Source: UMGS2069 sp900557585 (GTDB lineage Bacteria; Bacillota; Clostridia; Christensenellales; UBA1242). From it: a stretch of DNA of 64,000 nt. The DNA lies in contig CABSCS010000005.1 of the NCBI GenBank assembly GCA_902476355.1, positions 1 to 64,000 of the forward strand, given 5' to 3'. A program made the translations under genes and the position numbers. The notes under the pieces are model-generated. The model searched no databases, had not been told where the DNA came from, and was given only the letters and a program-made list of their open reading frames with translations. Shown here piece after piece: positions 32,885 to 42,149 of this stretch (position 1 is the first letter of the stretch; each line of letters begins with the position of its first letter).

Positions 32885-35122
32885 CTAAAAACTTTTCAAT
32901 TTGATTGTGTTTGACTTTGTTTTTGGAAGCGGAATGGTGTTTGAAACCGCATATAGTTGGTATTCATAAATCTCGTTTTGCTTTGCAGATTGGTCGGTGA
33001 AATCAATCTTTTTACCATTTCCAACAACCTCATAAACAATCTGTTGCTTTTGCCCCTGCGAGCGAATAAGCGTGAATGTGAAACCACCCTTTGCTTCAAA
33101 GAGCAATGTTGGCTTTTGATTTTGCTCCATTTCAACTTGAAGCGTTGGAACAAAGGCATCAAGTTCTGTTGAATATGGGGGAAGATTATTTTTATCAAAA
33201 TACGCCGTGCGTTTATATCTGCTTTGCGTTGACGGATTTGCAAGCGTGACTTTTCCAGAACTCAAAGTTCGAGTATCAATGTCGGCAGAGACAACATCAT
33301 CTGGAACAATGAAAGACTGCGGGGAAGAATCTTGATATAAAATTTTCAAAACTTCTTTTGTAAGGTTTGCAGGATAGGACGCACCGTTTACACTTGACGG
33401 CAAATTTCCACTTTTTGAATTTGCACCATAGTAGCAAATTATAGTGTGGTCAGTTGTGAAACATGCAGTGTAAGCATCAGTGTTTAGGTGTGATGATGGA
33501 ACACCAACCGTTCCAGTTTTTGCAGAAATGTCAAAGTTGAAACCAGACAATCGACGAGCGGTTCCATTTTTTACAGTTCCTTTAAGCATGTCTGAAATCA
33601 AAAACGCAGTTGATGTTTTCATTGATCGCGTTTTATTTTTTTGAGCAGAATATAAAACTTTTCCTGTATCTGAAACAATTTCCGAAACAAAACTGGACTT
33701 GCAAAACTCTCCGTTTGTTGCAAAAGTTGAATAGGCATCGGCAAGTTGTTTAAGAGTTACACCATTCGTCATTCCACCAAGAGCAAGAGCCAGATTTGTG
33801 TCTTTTTCATCAAACTGAATGCCAACGTTCGAAGCAAAATTTTTGGCATATGGAACACCAATATTTGACAAAACTTTTACGGCTGGAATGTTTAAAGATT
33901 TCTCCAAAGCAACCTTTGCCGAAACATTTCCCATGAATGTTTTTGAGGCATTGCTTGGGCTGTAACCATCAATGCAAATTGGCTCGTCTTTCAAAATTGT
34001 TTCGGGTGAAATTTGTCCCTTTTCAAGTGCAGGAGCATAAACCAAAATTGGTTTTATAAGTGACCCAGGTTGCCTTTTTGAAGAAAAATTCATGCCACCA
34101 AAACCAGCAACTGCAACAACATTTTTTGTTTTATTGTCAACCACAAAAACACCAATCGAGGCAGGACTTTGGTTTTCTCCATTCACATGAACCGACTCGT
34201 TTAAAAGCAAATTGTCAATGTCTTTTTGAAGCGAAAAATCAATTGAACATTTGATATTTATGTGCATATTTTTCAATTGATTTTCGGTTACGTTCAACGC
34301 ATCGCATGTTTCTTGAATTATACATTTTTTCGCGTATTTTAGCGTTTTGATATCGTTTTTCACTATGTTTATGGGCATTTTTGCGTTTTTTTCATATTCT
34401 TCAAAAGATATATAGTTTTGATTTTGCATAAGGTTTAAAACTAAATTTCTTCGCTCTTTGCATCTTTCTTGGCTTGAAATAGGATCATAAATTCTTGGCG
34501 CATTTATAACGCCCGCAAGGGTTGCAGACTCTGCAATTGAAAGGTCTTTTGCTGGTTTTGAAAAATATAGTTCACTTGCGTTTTCGATGCCATAGGCACC
34601 ATTTCCGAAATAGATTGTGTTTAAATATTCTTCCAAAATTTTATCTTTTGAAAACACCTTTTCAGCCTTGATTGCAAGTTTGATTTCCTTCATTTTTCGC
34701 GTTACAGTTTTTTCTCTTGAAAGGTGCGTGTTCTTTATCAGTTGTTGAGTTATTGTTGATGCACCCTCGCTGAATTTTCTGCTTTTGATATTTTTCAAAA
34801 GTGCACCCGCCATGCGCTTATAGTCAACACCGCTATGAGAATAAAATCGTTTATCTTCAACTGCAATAAATGCATTTTTAACATGTGATGGGAGAGTGGA
34901 AACGTCAAGTTGCTTGTCGCCAAAAATTGCAAGGTCGACATTGTTGTTTTCTTCATCACAAACCGAAAAAGCAACAGCGTTTTTAGACGACGAAAAAAGT
35001 GACATGTCCAGTTTTGCATCTTTGGTTTCATAGGCAAAAAGAAAAACTGCAAAAATTGGCACAGCAATCAATATGCCAAAAAACGTAAGCAAAATTTTTC
35101 TGAAAACATGTTTCTTTTTCAT
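32885..35122 (-). CDS. Class A penicillin-binding protein (PBP1A-type)
   Basis: 745 residues. Short basic N-terminus and one membrane helix (about residues 9-30). Glycosyltransferase 51 domain with EDKRFYSHSGVD, EGASTITQQLIKN, RKMKEI and NTIYFGNGAYG. Transpeptidase domain with SLIK (catalytic Ser in RQPGSLIKP) and the KTGT box (SAKTGTVG). The last 80 residues look like a fibronectin-type beta domain. Polymerises and cross-links peptidoglycan outside the membrane. The ATG at 35122 has no visible Shine-Dalgarno. The -35 regions of this gene and divergent miaB overlap. Confidence 0.94.
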   Translation of the reverse strand: MKKKHVFRKILLTFFGILIAVPIFAVFLFAYETKDAKLDMSLFSSSKNAVAFSVCDEENNNVDLAIFGDKQLDVSTLPSHVKNAFIAVEDKRFYSHSGVDYKRMAGALLKNIKSRKFSEGASTITQQLIKNTHLSREKTVTRKMKEIKLAIKAEKVFSKDKILEEYLNTIYFGNGAYGIENASELYFSKPAKDLSIAESATLAGVINAPRIYDPISSQERCKERRNLVLNLMQNQNYISFEEYEKNAKMPINIVKNDIKTLKYAKKCIIQETCDALNVTENQLKNMHINIKCSIDFSLQKDIDNLLLNESVHVNGENQSPASIGVFVVDNKTKNVVAVAGFGGMNFSSKRQPGSLIKPILVYAPALEKGQISPETILKDEPICIDGYSPSNASKTFMGNVSAKVALEKSLNIPAVKVLSNIGVPYAKNFASNVGIQFDEKDTNLALALGGMTNGVTLKQLADAYSTFATNGEFCKSSFVSEIVSDTGKVLYSAQKNKTRSMKTSTAFLISDMLKGTVKNGTARRLSGFNFDISAKTGTVGVPSSHLNTDAYTACFTTDHTIICYYGANSKSGNLPSSVNGASYPANLTKEVLKILYQDSSPQSFIVPDDVVSADIDTRTLSSGKVTLANPSTQSRYKRTAYFDKNNLPPYSTELDAFVPTLQVEMEQNQKPTLLFEAKGGFTFTLIRSQGQKQQIVYEVVGNGKKIDFTDQSAKQNEIYEYQLYAVSNTIPLPKTKSNTIKLKSF

Positions 35123-35150
35123 TTTGTTTAGTATGCGTCTTTTTGAAATT

Positions 35151-35179
35151 ATTATAACTTCCTGCCGATTTGTGTTGAA
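35151..35179 (-). promoter_or_regulatory. Promoter of the penicillin-binding protein gene
   Basis: On the minus strand TTCAAC, 17 bases, TATAAT. Its -35 is the same bases as the -35 of the divergent miaB promoter. Confidence 0.6.
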
Positions 35180-35203
35180 AATTATAATTTATTTGTGTAT
35201 AAT
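35175..35203 (+). promoter_or_regulatory. Promoter of the miaB-mutS-mutL-miaA operon
   Basis: TTGAAA, 17 bases, TATAAT; 5' leader of about 80 bases before miaB. Confidence 0.75.
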
Positions 35204-35289
35204 ATTTTATATTATTGTGGAAATTTGGCTTTTTTCAAATTTTCAAAATATTGAAGGCAAAACCGCTTTCAAACTATAAGGCAGGAAAA

Positions 35290-36615
35290 ATGAACTATTT
35301 AATTAAAACCTATGGTTGCCAAATGAATGTTCACGAAAGTGAAAAACTTGCAGGAATCTTGGAAAAGATGGGCTATACGGCTTGCGAAAAAGAAGAAGAT
35401 GCAGACCTTGTTCTTTTCAACACTTGCGCAATTCGTGAAAGTGCAGAGCAAAAGATTTTTGCACACATTGGCGAACTTAAAAAACTTAAAGCAAAAAACA
35501 AAAACATGATCATTGCAATTTGTGGTTGCATGTCTCAACAAAAACAATATCCAGAAACAATCATGAAAAAGTTTCCTTTTGTTGACATTATTTTTGGAAC
35601 CCACAACATTGCAGACTTTGAAAACCTTATCGAAAAGAGAAAGGCTTTGAAAAAACGCGTTATCGACATTCAAGAAACCGAAAACATTGCCTGCCGTGAC
35701 AGCATGCCAAAAAAGCGCACAAGCGGAATCAATGCTTGGGTGAACATTATGTATGGTTGCAACAACTTTTGCACCTATTGCATTGTTCCATATGTTCGAG
35801 GAAGAGAAATTTCACGTCCACTTGAAGAGGTTAAACAAGAAGTTGAAACCCTTGTGAAAGAAGGATATAAACAAATCACTCTTCTTGGTCAAAACGTGAA
35901 CTCATATGGAAATGATATTGGAGATGGCAAAACAACTTTTGCAAACCTTTTGAAAGAACTTGACGGCATTTCTGGCGATTTTAGACTTGCCTTCATGACC
36001 AGCCACCCAAAAGACATTTCAGATGAGGTTCTTGAAACAATTGGAAAAAGCAAACACATTTTGCACTATTTGCATTTGCCAGTTCAATCAGGAAGCGACA
36101 AAATTTTGAAAGCCATGAACCGAAAATATACAGTGGAGTGGTATCTTGGAAGAATCAACAAAGCAAGAGAATGCATTCCAGATGTTGAGTTTTCTTCGGA
36201 CATTATTGTTGGCTTTCCAGGAGAGACCGAAGAAGACTTTTTGAAAACCATGGAACTTGCAAAAACTGTTCGCTATGAGCAAATGTTCATGTTCATTTAT
36301 AGCAAGAGAAAGGGAACAGTTGCTGAAAAAATGGAAAACCAAGTTGACCTTGCAGTGAAAAAAGAAAGGCTCCGCCGTCTGATTGAACTTCAAAATCAAA
36401 TTGGAAGCGAAGTTTCGGAAAAATATGTTGGCAAGACCTATGACGTTCTTGTTTGCGACAAACACCCAAAGAAAAAGGGCTATATGATTGGAACAACTTT
36501 CACAAACAAAAATGTTTGCTTTGCGGGTGATGAAAGCCTTATTGGCAAAACTGTGAAAGTTTTTGTTGAAAGCAACAAACTTACTGTTTTAAATGGAAAA
36601 ATCGTGGAGAAATAA
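35290..36615 (+). CDS. miaB: tRNA-2-methylthio-N6-dimethylallyladenosine synthase MiaB
   Basis: 441 residues. UPF0004 domain with KTYGCQMNVHESEK (the GCQMN form of MiaB), NTCAIRESAEQK and CGCMSQ; radical SAM site MYGCNNFCTYCIVPYVRGREISR; TRAM domain at the C-terminus. Adds methylthio to i6A37, the product of MiaA, whose gene closes this operon. ATG 35290 follows GCAGGAA; 25 upstream in-frame codons do not fit MiaB and are rejected. Confidence 0.97.
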   Translation: MNYLIKTYGCQMNVHESEKLAGILEKMGYTACEKEEDADLVLFNTCAIRESAEQKIFAHIGELKKLKAKNKNMIIAICGCMSQQKQYPETIMKKFPFVDIIFGTHNIADFENLIEKRKALKKRVIDIQETENIACRDSMPKKRTSGINAWVNIMYGCNNFCTYCIVPYVRGREISRPLEEVKQEVETLVKEGYKQITLLGQNVNSYGNDIGDGKTTFANLLKELDGISGDFRLAFMTSHPKDISDEVLETIGKSKHILHYLHLPVQSGSDKILKAMNRKYTVEWYLGRINKARECIPDVEFSSDIIVGFPGETEEDFLKTMELAKTVRYEQMFMFIYSKRKGTVAEKMENQVDLAVKKERLRRLIELQNQIGSEVSEKYVGKTYDVLVCDKHPKKKGYMIGTTFTNKNVCFAGDESLIGKTVKVFVESNKLTVLNGKIVEK

Positions 36616-36616
36616 T

Positions 36617-39217
36617 ATGACAATTGACAAAAATGTTCTTTCACCAATGATGAGACACTATCTTGAAATGAAAGAGAAAAACAAAGATGCAATTTTGTTT
36701 TATCGTCTTGGTGACTTTTATGAAATGTTTTTCGAAGATGCCGAACTTTGTTCAAAGGTTTTGGAACTGACCCTTACTGGAAAGCAATGCGGACTTGAAG
36801 AGCGTGCCCCTATGTGTGGCATTCCTTATCATGCAGCAGACACCTATATTGCAAAATTGATTGAAAAGGGATATAAAGTTGCAATCTGCGAGCAAATGAG
36901 CGACCCAAAAGAAAGCAAGGGTCTTGTTGACCGTGCGGTTATTCGCGTTGTGACCCCTGGAACTGCAATTGAAGATGAGGTTTTGAAAGCCGATAGAAAC
37001 AATTTCCTTTGCTCGGTTTATGTTGACAAAAACGGCATTGGCGTTTCCTATGCCGACATTTCAACCGGACTTATGGAAATGTGCGAGTTTAAAAATGACG
37101 ACGACGGCGTTAAAATGCTTGATGATGTCCTTTCAAGAACCAAACCAAGCGAGATTATTTGCAACAGTGATGCAGTTGCTGTTTCAAAGCGTCTTCATTC
37201 GGTTCAAATGATGTTTGTTCCCGAATTCTATTTCTATCGTGACAGCGAATATAATCTTTCAAAATGTGAAAAAACACTCAAAGAACAATTCGAAGTGAAC
37301 AACCTTGCAGTGTTCGATGCTGGCGATAAAAAATTTGCAATCAAGGCAGCGGGAGCAATGCTTTCCTATATTTCTGAAACACAAATGAGAAAAGTTGAAA
37401 ACATTAAAAAACTCAATGTTGTTAAAGATGAAAGATATGTCCACCTTGACATTAACGCAAGAAGAAACCTTGAACTTGTTGAAAGCATGAACCTTCGCAA
37501 AAAGCGTGGTTCACTTCTTGGACTTCTTGACCACACAAAAACTCCAATGGGTGCAAGAAAAATGCGCCTGTTCATTGACCAACCTCTCCGCGACGAAAAC
37601 ATTATCAATTCGCGTCTTGACGGGGTTGAAGAACTTGCAACAAACTTGATGCTTCGTGACGACCTTGACAAAGTTCTTTCAGAAATTCAAGATGTTGAAA
37701 GAAAGTGTTCAAAAGTTTCTGCGGGCACAATTTTGCCAAAAGAATGTTTGGCTCTTGCAGACACACTTTCATATGTTCCAAAAATCAAAAAAATTCTTTC
37801 TTCTTGCACAAGTTCAATTTTGGTTCAAGCAAACAAACAACTTGCCGACCTTACTGAACTTTGCTCGCTTATCTTTTCTGCAATCAATCCAGACGCTCCT
37901 GCAAACATGAAAGATGGTGGCTATATCAAACATGGTTTTGACGCAGAACTTGACAACACAAGAATGGCAGGGGAATATGGAAAACAATGGCTTGCCGAAC
38001 TTGAACAAAGCGAAAGAGAAAGAACAGGAATTAAAAACCTTAAAACTGGATATAACCGCGTTTTTGGATATTATATCGAAATTTCAAAATCATGGCTTGG
38101 ACAAGTTCCAGACAACTATATCAGAAAACAATCTCTTACAACTGGCGAAAGATTTATCACTCCTGAACTTAAAGACATGGAATATAAAATCCTAAACAGC
38201 CAAGAAGAATCACTTAAAATTGAAAGCCGACTTTATGGTCAAATCAAGCAAAACATTGCGTCATATATCAGCGAAATTTTGGACATTTCAGACGCAATTG
38301 CAACAATTGATTGTCTTTTGAGTTTTGCATTTGTTTCGTGCAAACATCACTATACAAAGCCAACAATCAATTCTAAAATTGACCATATCAGAATTGTTGA
38401 CGGAAGACACCCTGTTGTTGAAGAACTTTTGGAAGGGGAAGACTTTTCACCAAACGACACAATTCTTGACGGTGAAAGCAACCGAATCATGCTTATCACT
38501 GGCCCAAACATGGCTGGAAAAAGCACATATATGCGCCAAGTTGCAATCATAACACTCATGGCTCACATTGGATGTTTTGTTCCTGCAAGAGAGGCAGAGA
38601 TTTCAATTGTAGACCGAATCTTTACCCGTGTTGGTGCGTCTGATGACCTTGCTTTTGGACGTTCAACCTTCATGGTTGAAATGACCGAGGTTTCATCTAT
38701 CATTGCAAACGCAACAAACCGCAGTCTTATTATTCTTGACGAGGTTGGAAGAGGAACTTCAACCTATGATGGACTTTCAATTGCTTGGGCAATCATGGAA
38801 TATCTTGGAAAACACATCAAAGCAAAAACTCTTTTTTCAACACACTATCACGAACTCACCGCGCTTGAAGGAAAAATTGACGGCGTGAAAAACTATCGCG
38901 TTATGGTTAAAGAGTTCAAAGACAGCATCATTTTCATGCACAAAATTGCAAGGGGAAGTGCAAACAAAAGTTTTGGTATTGAGGTTGCAAAACTTGCGGG
39001 GCTTCCAGAGGAACTTATCTCTCGTGCAAAAGAAGTTTTGAGTACAATTGAAAATACCGAAAAACTTGAAGTTTCTTTTGATGGCGAAACCACACAAAAA
39101 GCAAATCCAAACGCAACCGAAATCGTGAACATTTTGAAAGATATCGACATGGACACAATTTCACCACTCATGGCTTTTGGAACACTTCAAAACCTTGTTG
39201 ATAAAGCAAAAAAATAA
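36617..39217 (+). CDS. mutS: DNA mismatch repair ATPase MutS
   Basis: 866 residues. N-terminal mismatch-recognition domain with DFYEMF (Phe and Glu contact the mismatch), connector, lever and clamp domains, then the ABC-type ATPase: ITGPNMAGKSTYMRQ, LDEVGRGTSTYDG, STHYHEL. C-terminal helix-turn-helix for dimerisation. ATG 36617 with TGGAG located in the end of miaB; stop and start are one base apart, so the genes are coupled. Confidence 0.97.
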   Translation: MTIDKNVLSPMMRHYLEMKEKNKDAILFYRLGDFYEMFFEDAELCSKVLELTLTGKQCGLEERAPMCGIPYHAADTYIAKLIEKGYKVAICEQMSDPKESKGLVDRAVIRVVTPGTAIEDEVLKADRNNFLCSVYVDKNGIGVSYADISTGLMEMCEFKNDDDGVKMLDDVLSRTKPSEIICNSDAVAVSKRLHSVQMMFVPEFYFYRDSEYNLSKCEKTLKEQFEVNNLAVFDAGDKKFAIKAAGAMLSYISETQMRKVENIKKLNVVKDERYVHLDINARRNLELVESMNLRKKRGSLLGLLDHTKTPMGARKMRLFIDQPLRDENIINSRLDGVEELATNLMLRDDLDKVLSEIQDVERKCSKVSAGTILPKECLALADTLSYVPKIKKILSSCTSSILVQANKQLADLTELCSLIFSAINPDAPANMKDGGYIKHGFDAELDNTRMAGEYGKQWLAELEQSERERTGIKNLKTGYNRVFGYYIEISKSWLGQVPDNYIRKQSLTTGERFITPELKDMEYKILNSQEESLKIESRLYGQIKQNIASYISEILDISDAIATIDCLLSFAFVSCKHHYTKPTINSKIDHIRIVDGRHPVVEELLEGEDFSPNDTILDGESNRIMLITGPNMAGKSTYMRQVAIITLMAHIGCFVPAREAEISIVDRIFTRVGASDDLAFGRSTFMVEMTEVSSIIANATNRSLIILDEVGRGTSTYDGLSIAWAIMEYLGKHIKAKTLFSTHYHELTALEGKIDGVKNYRVMVKEFKDSIIFMHKIARGSANKSFGIEVAKLAGLPEELISRAKEVLSTIENTEKLEVSFDGETTQKANPNATEIVNILKDIDMDTISPLMAFGTLQNLVDKAKK

Positions 39218-39228
39218 AGGAGAAACAA

Positions 39229-41205
39229 ATGGGAAAAGTTATAAATGTTCTTGACAGTTCAGTTTACAACCATATTGCCGCCGGCGAGGTTGTAGAGCGC
39301 CCTGCATCGGTTATAAAGGAACTTGTTGAAAACAGCATCGACGCTGGTGCAACCCGCATTGACATTGAAATTGAAAATGGTGGAATCGGCAAAATTAAAG
39401 TTTCAGACAACGGAAGCGGAATTGACAAAGAATTTGTTAAAACCGCGTTCATGCCACACGCAACAAGCAAAATTGCAAAGATTGATGACCTTGACAACAT
39501 TTTAACACTTGGTTTCCGTGGTGAGGCTCTTGCTTCTATTGCCGCAGTCAGCCGTGTTTTGATGATTACTAAGACCGAAGAAAACGACATTGCTTCTGCA
39601 ATTGAACTTGAAGGCGGAACAGTTTTAAAGCAATATGAAACAGGAAGAACAACTGGAACAACCACAACAGTTTCAGACTTATTCTTCAATGTTCCAGCAA
39701 GAAAGAAATTCCTTAAAAAGGACAAAAGCGAAGAGCAGGAAGTAACTGCACTCATTTCTCGTTTTATTCTTGCAAACCCACACATTTATTTCTCATATAA
39801 AGCCGACGGCAAGACAATTTTCTCTGCACCAGGAACAAACCTTGAAGATGCAATTTTCTCTATCTATGGAAAAGAAGCAATTTCTGAAACCTTGAAAGTT
39901 GACTTGTCAAAGGGCGAATATAAGGTTTGGGGCTATGTTGGAAGACCAAGTTTTTCAAAGCCTAACCGAACCTATCAAACCCTTGTCATCAACGGAAGAT
40001 ATGTTGTAAATAACACAATTTCTGTTGCAATTGCAAACGCTTTTGGCGAAATGCTCATGAAAAGAAAATATCCTTTCTATGTTCTTCACATGACACTTCC
40101 TGCTGACGAAATTGATGTTAACGTTCATCCAAACAAACTTGATGTTCGTTTTGCAAACAACTCACTTGTATATTCACTTTTCTTTGAGGGTGTTGGAAGA
40201 GCACTTTCAACAATGGATTATGTTGCGCCTGCCGAAGACACAAACATTGAAAAAGCAATTGACGCTGTGCAAACCGCATCAATTTTAGACACACTTAAAA
40301 CCATTGATTCTTCAAATGATGTTACTGTTGAAAAGCAAACATTCATCATGCCAGAGCCACCAAAACCAGCCGAAAAAATTGACAGAGCAGGTGTGAACCT
40401 GAACCCATTTTCACGCGATGTTAAAAGCATGACAAAAGAAGAAAAAGATGAATATCGCGACACAATTTTAGATGCAACTCTTCGAACAAGTTCAAGCGAC
40501 AAAGTGAAAGACGGCTTTGGTCTTGGCTCGAAGCTTCTTGAACGTCTTGCAGAAACCAAAGAAGAAGACCGCTATAATTCATCGGGCTATTTTATCACAA
40601 AAGACCCAGTTCAAACCGACCTTGGAATTCAATCAGCAGTGAAAAAAATTGGAAAGATTTTCAACACCTATTTGATTGTTGAAGTTGACGATGACGTCTT
40701 CTTTATCGACCAACACGCAGCACATGAAAGAGTTCTCTATGAAAAGTTCAAGGCGCAATATGACAACAAAAACATTGCTGTACAACCGCTTTTGTTCCCA
40801 TATGTGCTTTCACTCAATCCTCTTGAAGCAAACATTATTGAAGAAAACCTTGAAACCATGCAAGAACTTGGCTTTGACATTTCAGAGTTCGGAAATAACA
40901 CCTATAAAGTGAGTGCAGTTCCCGCAATTGTAAGCGAAATGAACTTTGACACATTTTTCAGCGAGTTCTTATCCGACACCAAAAACACTCTTAAAAAGTC
41001 AAGCGACCTTATAAAGGAATATTTAATGCAACACTCTTGCAAAAGCGCCATAAAGGGCGGAAACGACTTGACTGAAAGCGAAATCAACCAACTTTTCAAC
41101 CAAATGGGAAAAGAAAAGATTGCTCTTTTCTGTCCTCACGGAAGACCAATTGCAATTCGCATTTCAAAAAGTGAAGTTGAAAAATGGTTCAAAAGGATTG
41201 TATAA
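39229..41205 (+). CDS. mutL: DNA mismatch repair protein MutL with endonuclease motif
   Basis: 658 residues. GHKL ATPase N-terminus: IAAGEVVERPASVIKELVENS, DNGSGI, TLGFRGEAL. The C-terminal domain carries FIDQHAAHERVLYEKF (the DQHAxxERxxYE metal site) and CPHGRP, so it should be a nicking endonuclease as in bacteria that lack MutH. AAAGGAG before ATG 39229. Confidence 0.97.
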   Translation: MGKVINVLDSSVYNHIAAGEVVERPASVIKELVENSIDAGATRIDIEIENGGIGKIKVSDNGSGIDKEFVKTAFMPHATSKIAKIDDLDNILTLGFRGEALASIAAVSRVLMITKTEENDIASAIELEGGTVLKQYETGRTTGTTTTVSDLFFNVPARKKFLKKDKSEEQEVTALISRFILANPHIYFSYKADGKTIFSAPGTNLEDAIFSIYGKEAISETLKVDLSKGEYKVWGYVGRPSFSKPNRTYQTLVINGRYVVNNTISVAIANAFGEMLMKRKYPFYVLHMTLPADEIDVNVHPNKLDVRFANNSLVYSLFFEGVGRALSTMDYVAPAEDTNIEKAIDAVQTASILDTLKTIDSSNDVTVEKQTFIMPEPPKPAEKIDRAGVNLNPFSRDVKSMTKEEKDEYRDTILDATLRTSSSDKVKDGFGLGSKLLERLAETKEEDRYNSSGYFITKDPVQTDLGIQSAVKKIGKIFNTYLIVEVDDDVFFIDQHAAHERVLYEKFKAQYDNKNIAVQPLLFPYVLSLNPLEANIIEENLETMQELGFDISEFGNNTYKVSAVPAIVSEMNFDTFFSEFLSDTKNTLKKSSDLIKEYLMQHSCKSAIKGGNDLTESEINQLFNQMGKEKIALFCPHGRPIAIRISKSEVEKWFKRIV

Positions 41206-42110
41206 TGCAGAAAATAGTTATAATTGCGGGTCCAACTGGGGTTGGAAAAACCGCACTTTCAATTGAAGTTGCAAAAAAATATAATGCAGAGATTATCAGT
41301 GCCGACAGCATTCAAATTTATAAAGGTCTTGACATTGGCTCTGCAAAAGTTACAAAAGAAGAAGCACAGGGCATTGAACATCATTTGATAGACATTGTTT
41401 CTCCCAAAGACGAATACAGTGCGGGCGACTGGGCTCGTGATGCCGAAATTGCAATTTCTGAAATTTCAAAAAAAGGAAAACTTCCTCTTGTTGTTGGCGG
41501 AACAGGAATGTACATTTCAAGCCTGCTTTTCGAGCCAGGCGTAACTTGTGGAAAAGATGAAAAATATCGCAAAGAACTTGAAGAAATCGGGAAAGAAAAA
41601 GGCTCGCCATATCTTCACAAAATGCTTGAAGAAATCGACCCTGAAAGTGCAAAAAACATTCATCCAAACCACCAAACAAGAATCATTCGCGCCCTTGAAA
41701 TTTTTCATGTTTCAGGCAAAAGAAAAAGCGAACAAAAAACCTCTGTTGCTGCTAGATATGACTATCTCTTGATTGGTCTTACGGCAGAGCGTGATGTTCT
41801 TTATGACCGCATCAATAAACGCGTTGATAAAATGCTTGATATGGGACTTTTAGGTGAAGTTCAAGGTTTGATAGACAGCGGAATAACCAATCATAATCAA
41901 TGCATGCAAGGCATTGGCTATAAAGAAACCTATGACTTTTTGACAAACAAAACAAGCAAAGAAGAGTTCACAGAAAAACTCAAACAGGCTTCGCGAAACT
42001 ATGCAAAACGCCAAATCACATATTTCAAAAAAGTTCCAAACATTGTTTGGAAAACCTATGATGAAAAAGACCAAATTCTTGATATGATTGATGAATTTTT
42101 GAAAAAATAA
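41205..42110 (+). CDS. miaA: tRNA dimethylallyltransferase MiaA
   Basis: 301 residues. P-loop IAGPTGVGKTALS, DSIQIYKGLDIGSAK, HHLID, GGTGMYI, QTRIIRALE, GIGYKE. Transfers dimethylallyl to A37 of tRNAs; MiaB then acts on the product. The ATG overlaps the mutL stop (TAATG) with AAAGGA upstream in mutL. hfq, which often follows miaA, is absent: a terminator follows at once. Confidence 0.96.
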   Translation: MQKIVIIAGPTGVGKTALSIEVAKKYNAEIISADSIQIYKGLDIGSAKVTKEEAQGIEHHLIDIVSPKDEYSAGDWARDAEIAISEISKKGKLPLVVGGTGMYISSLLFEPGVTCGKDEKYRKELEEIGKEKGSPYLHKMLEEIDPESAKNIHPNHQTRIIRALEIFHVSGKRKSEQKTSVAARYDYLLIGLTAERDVLYDRINKRVDKMLDMGLLGEVQGLIDSGITNHNQCMQGIGYKETYDFLTNKTSKEEFTEKLKQASRNYAKRQITYFKKVPNIVWKTYDEKDQILDMIDEFLKK

Positions 42111-42116
42111 GCAAAA

Positions 42117-42143
42117 GAAAAGTCCACAAATGTGGACTTTTTA
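42117..42143 (+). terminator. Terminator of the mutSL operon
   Basis: AAAAGTCCACA and TGTGGACTTTT around two A, with a T tail; reads in both directions toward the convergent acyltransferase gene. Confidence 0.9.
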
Positions 42144-42149
42144 TATTGT

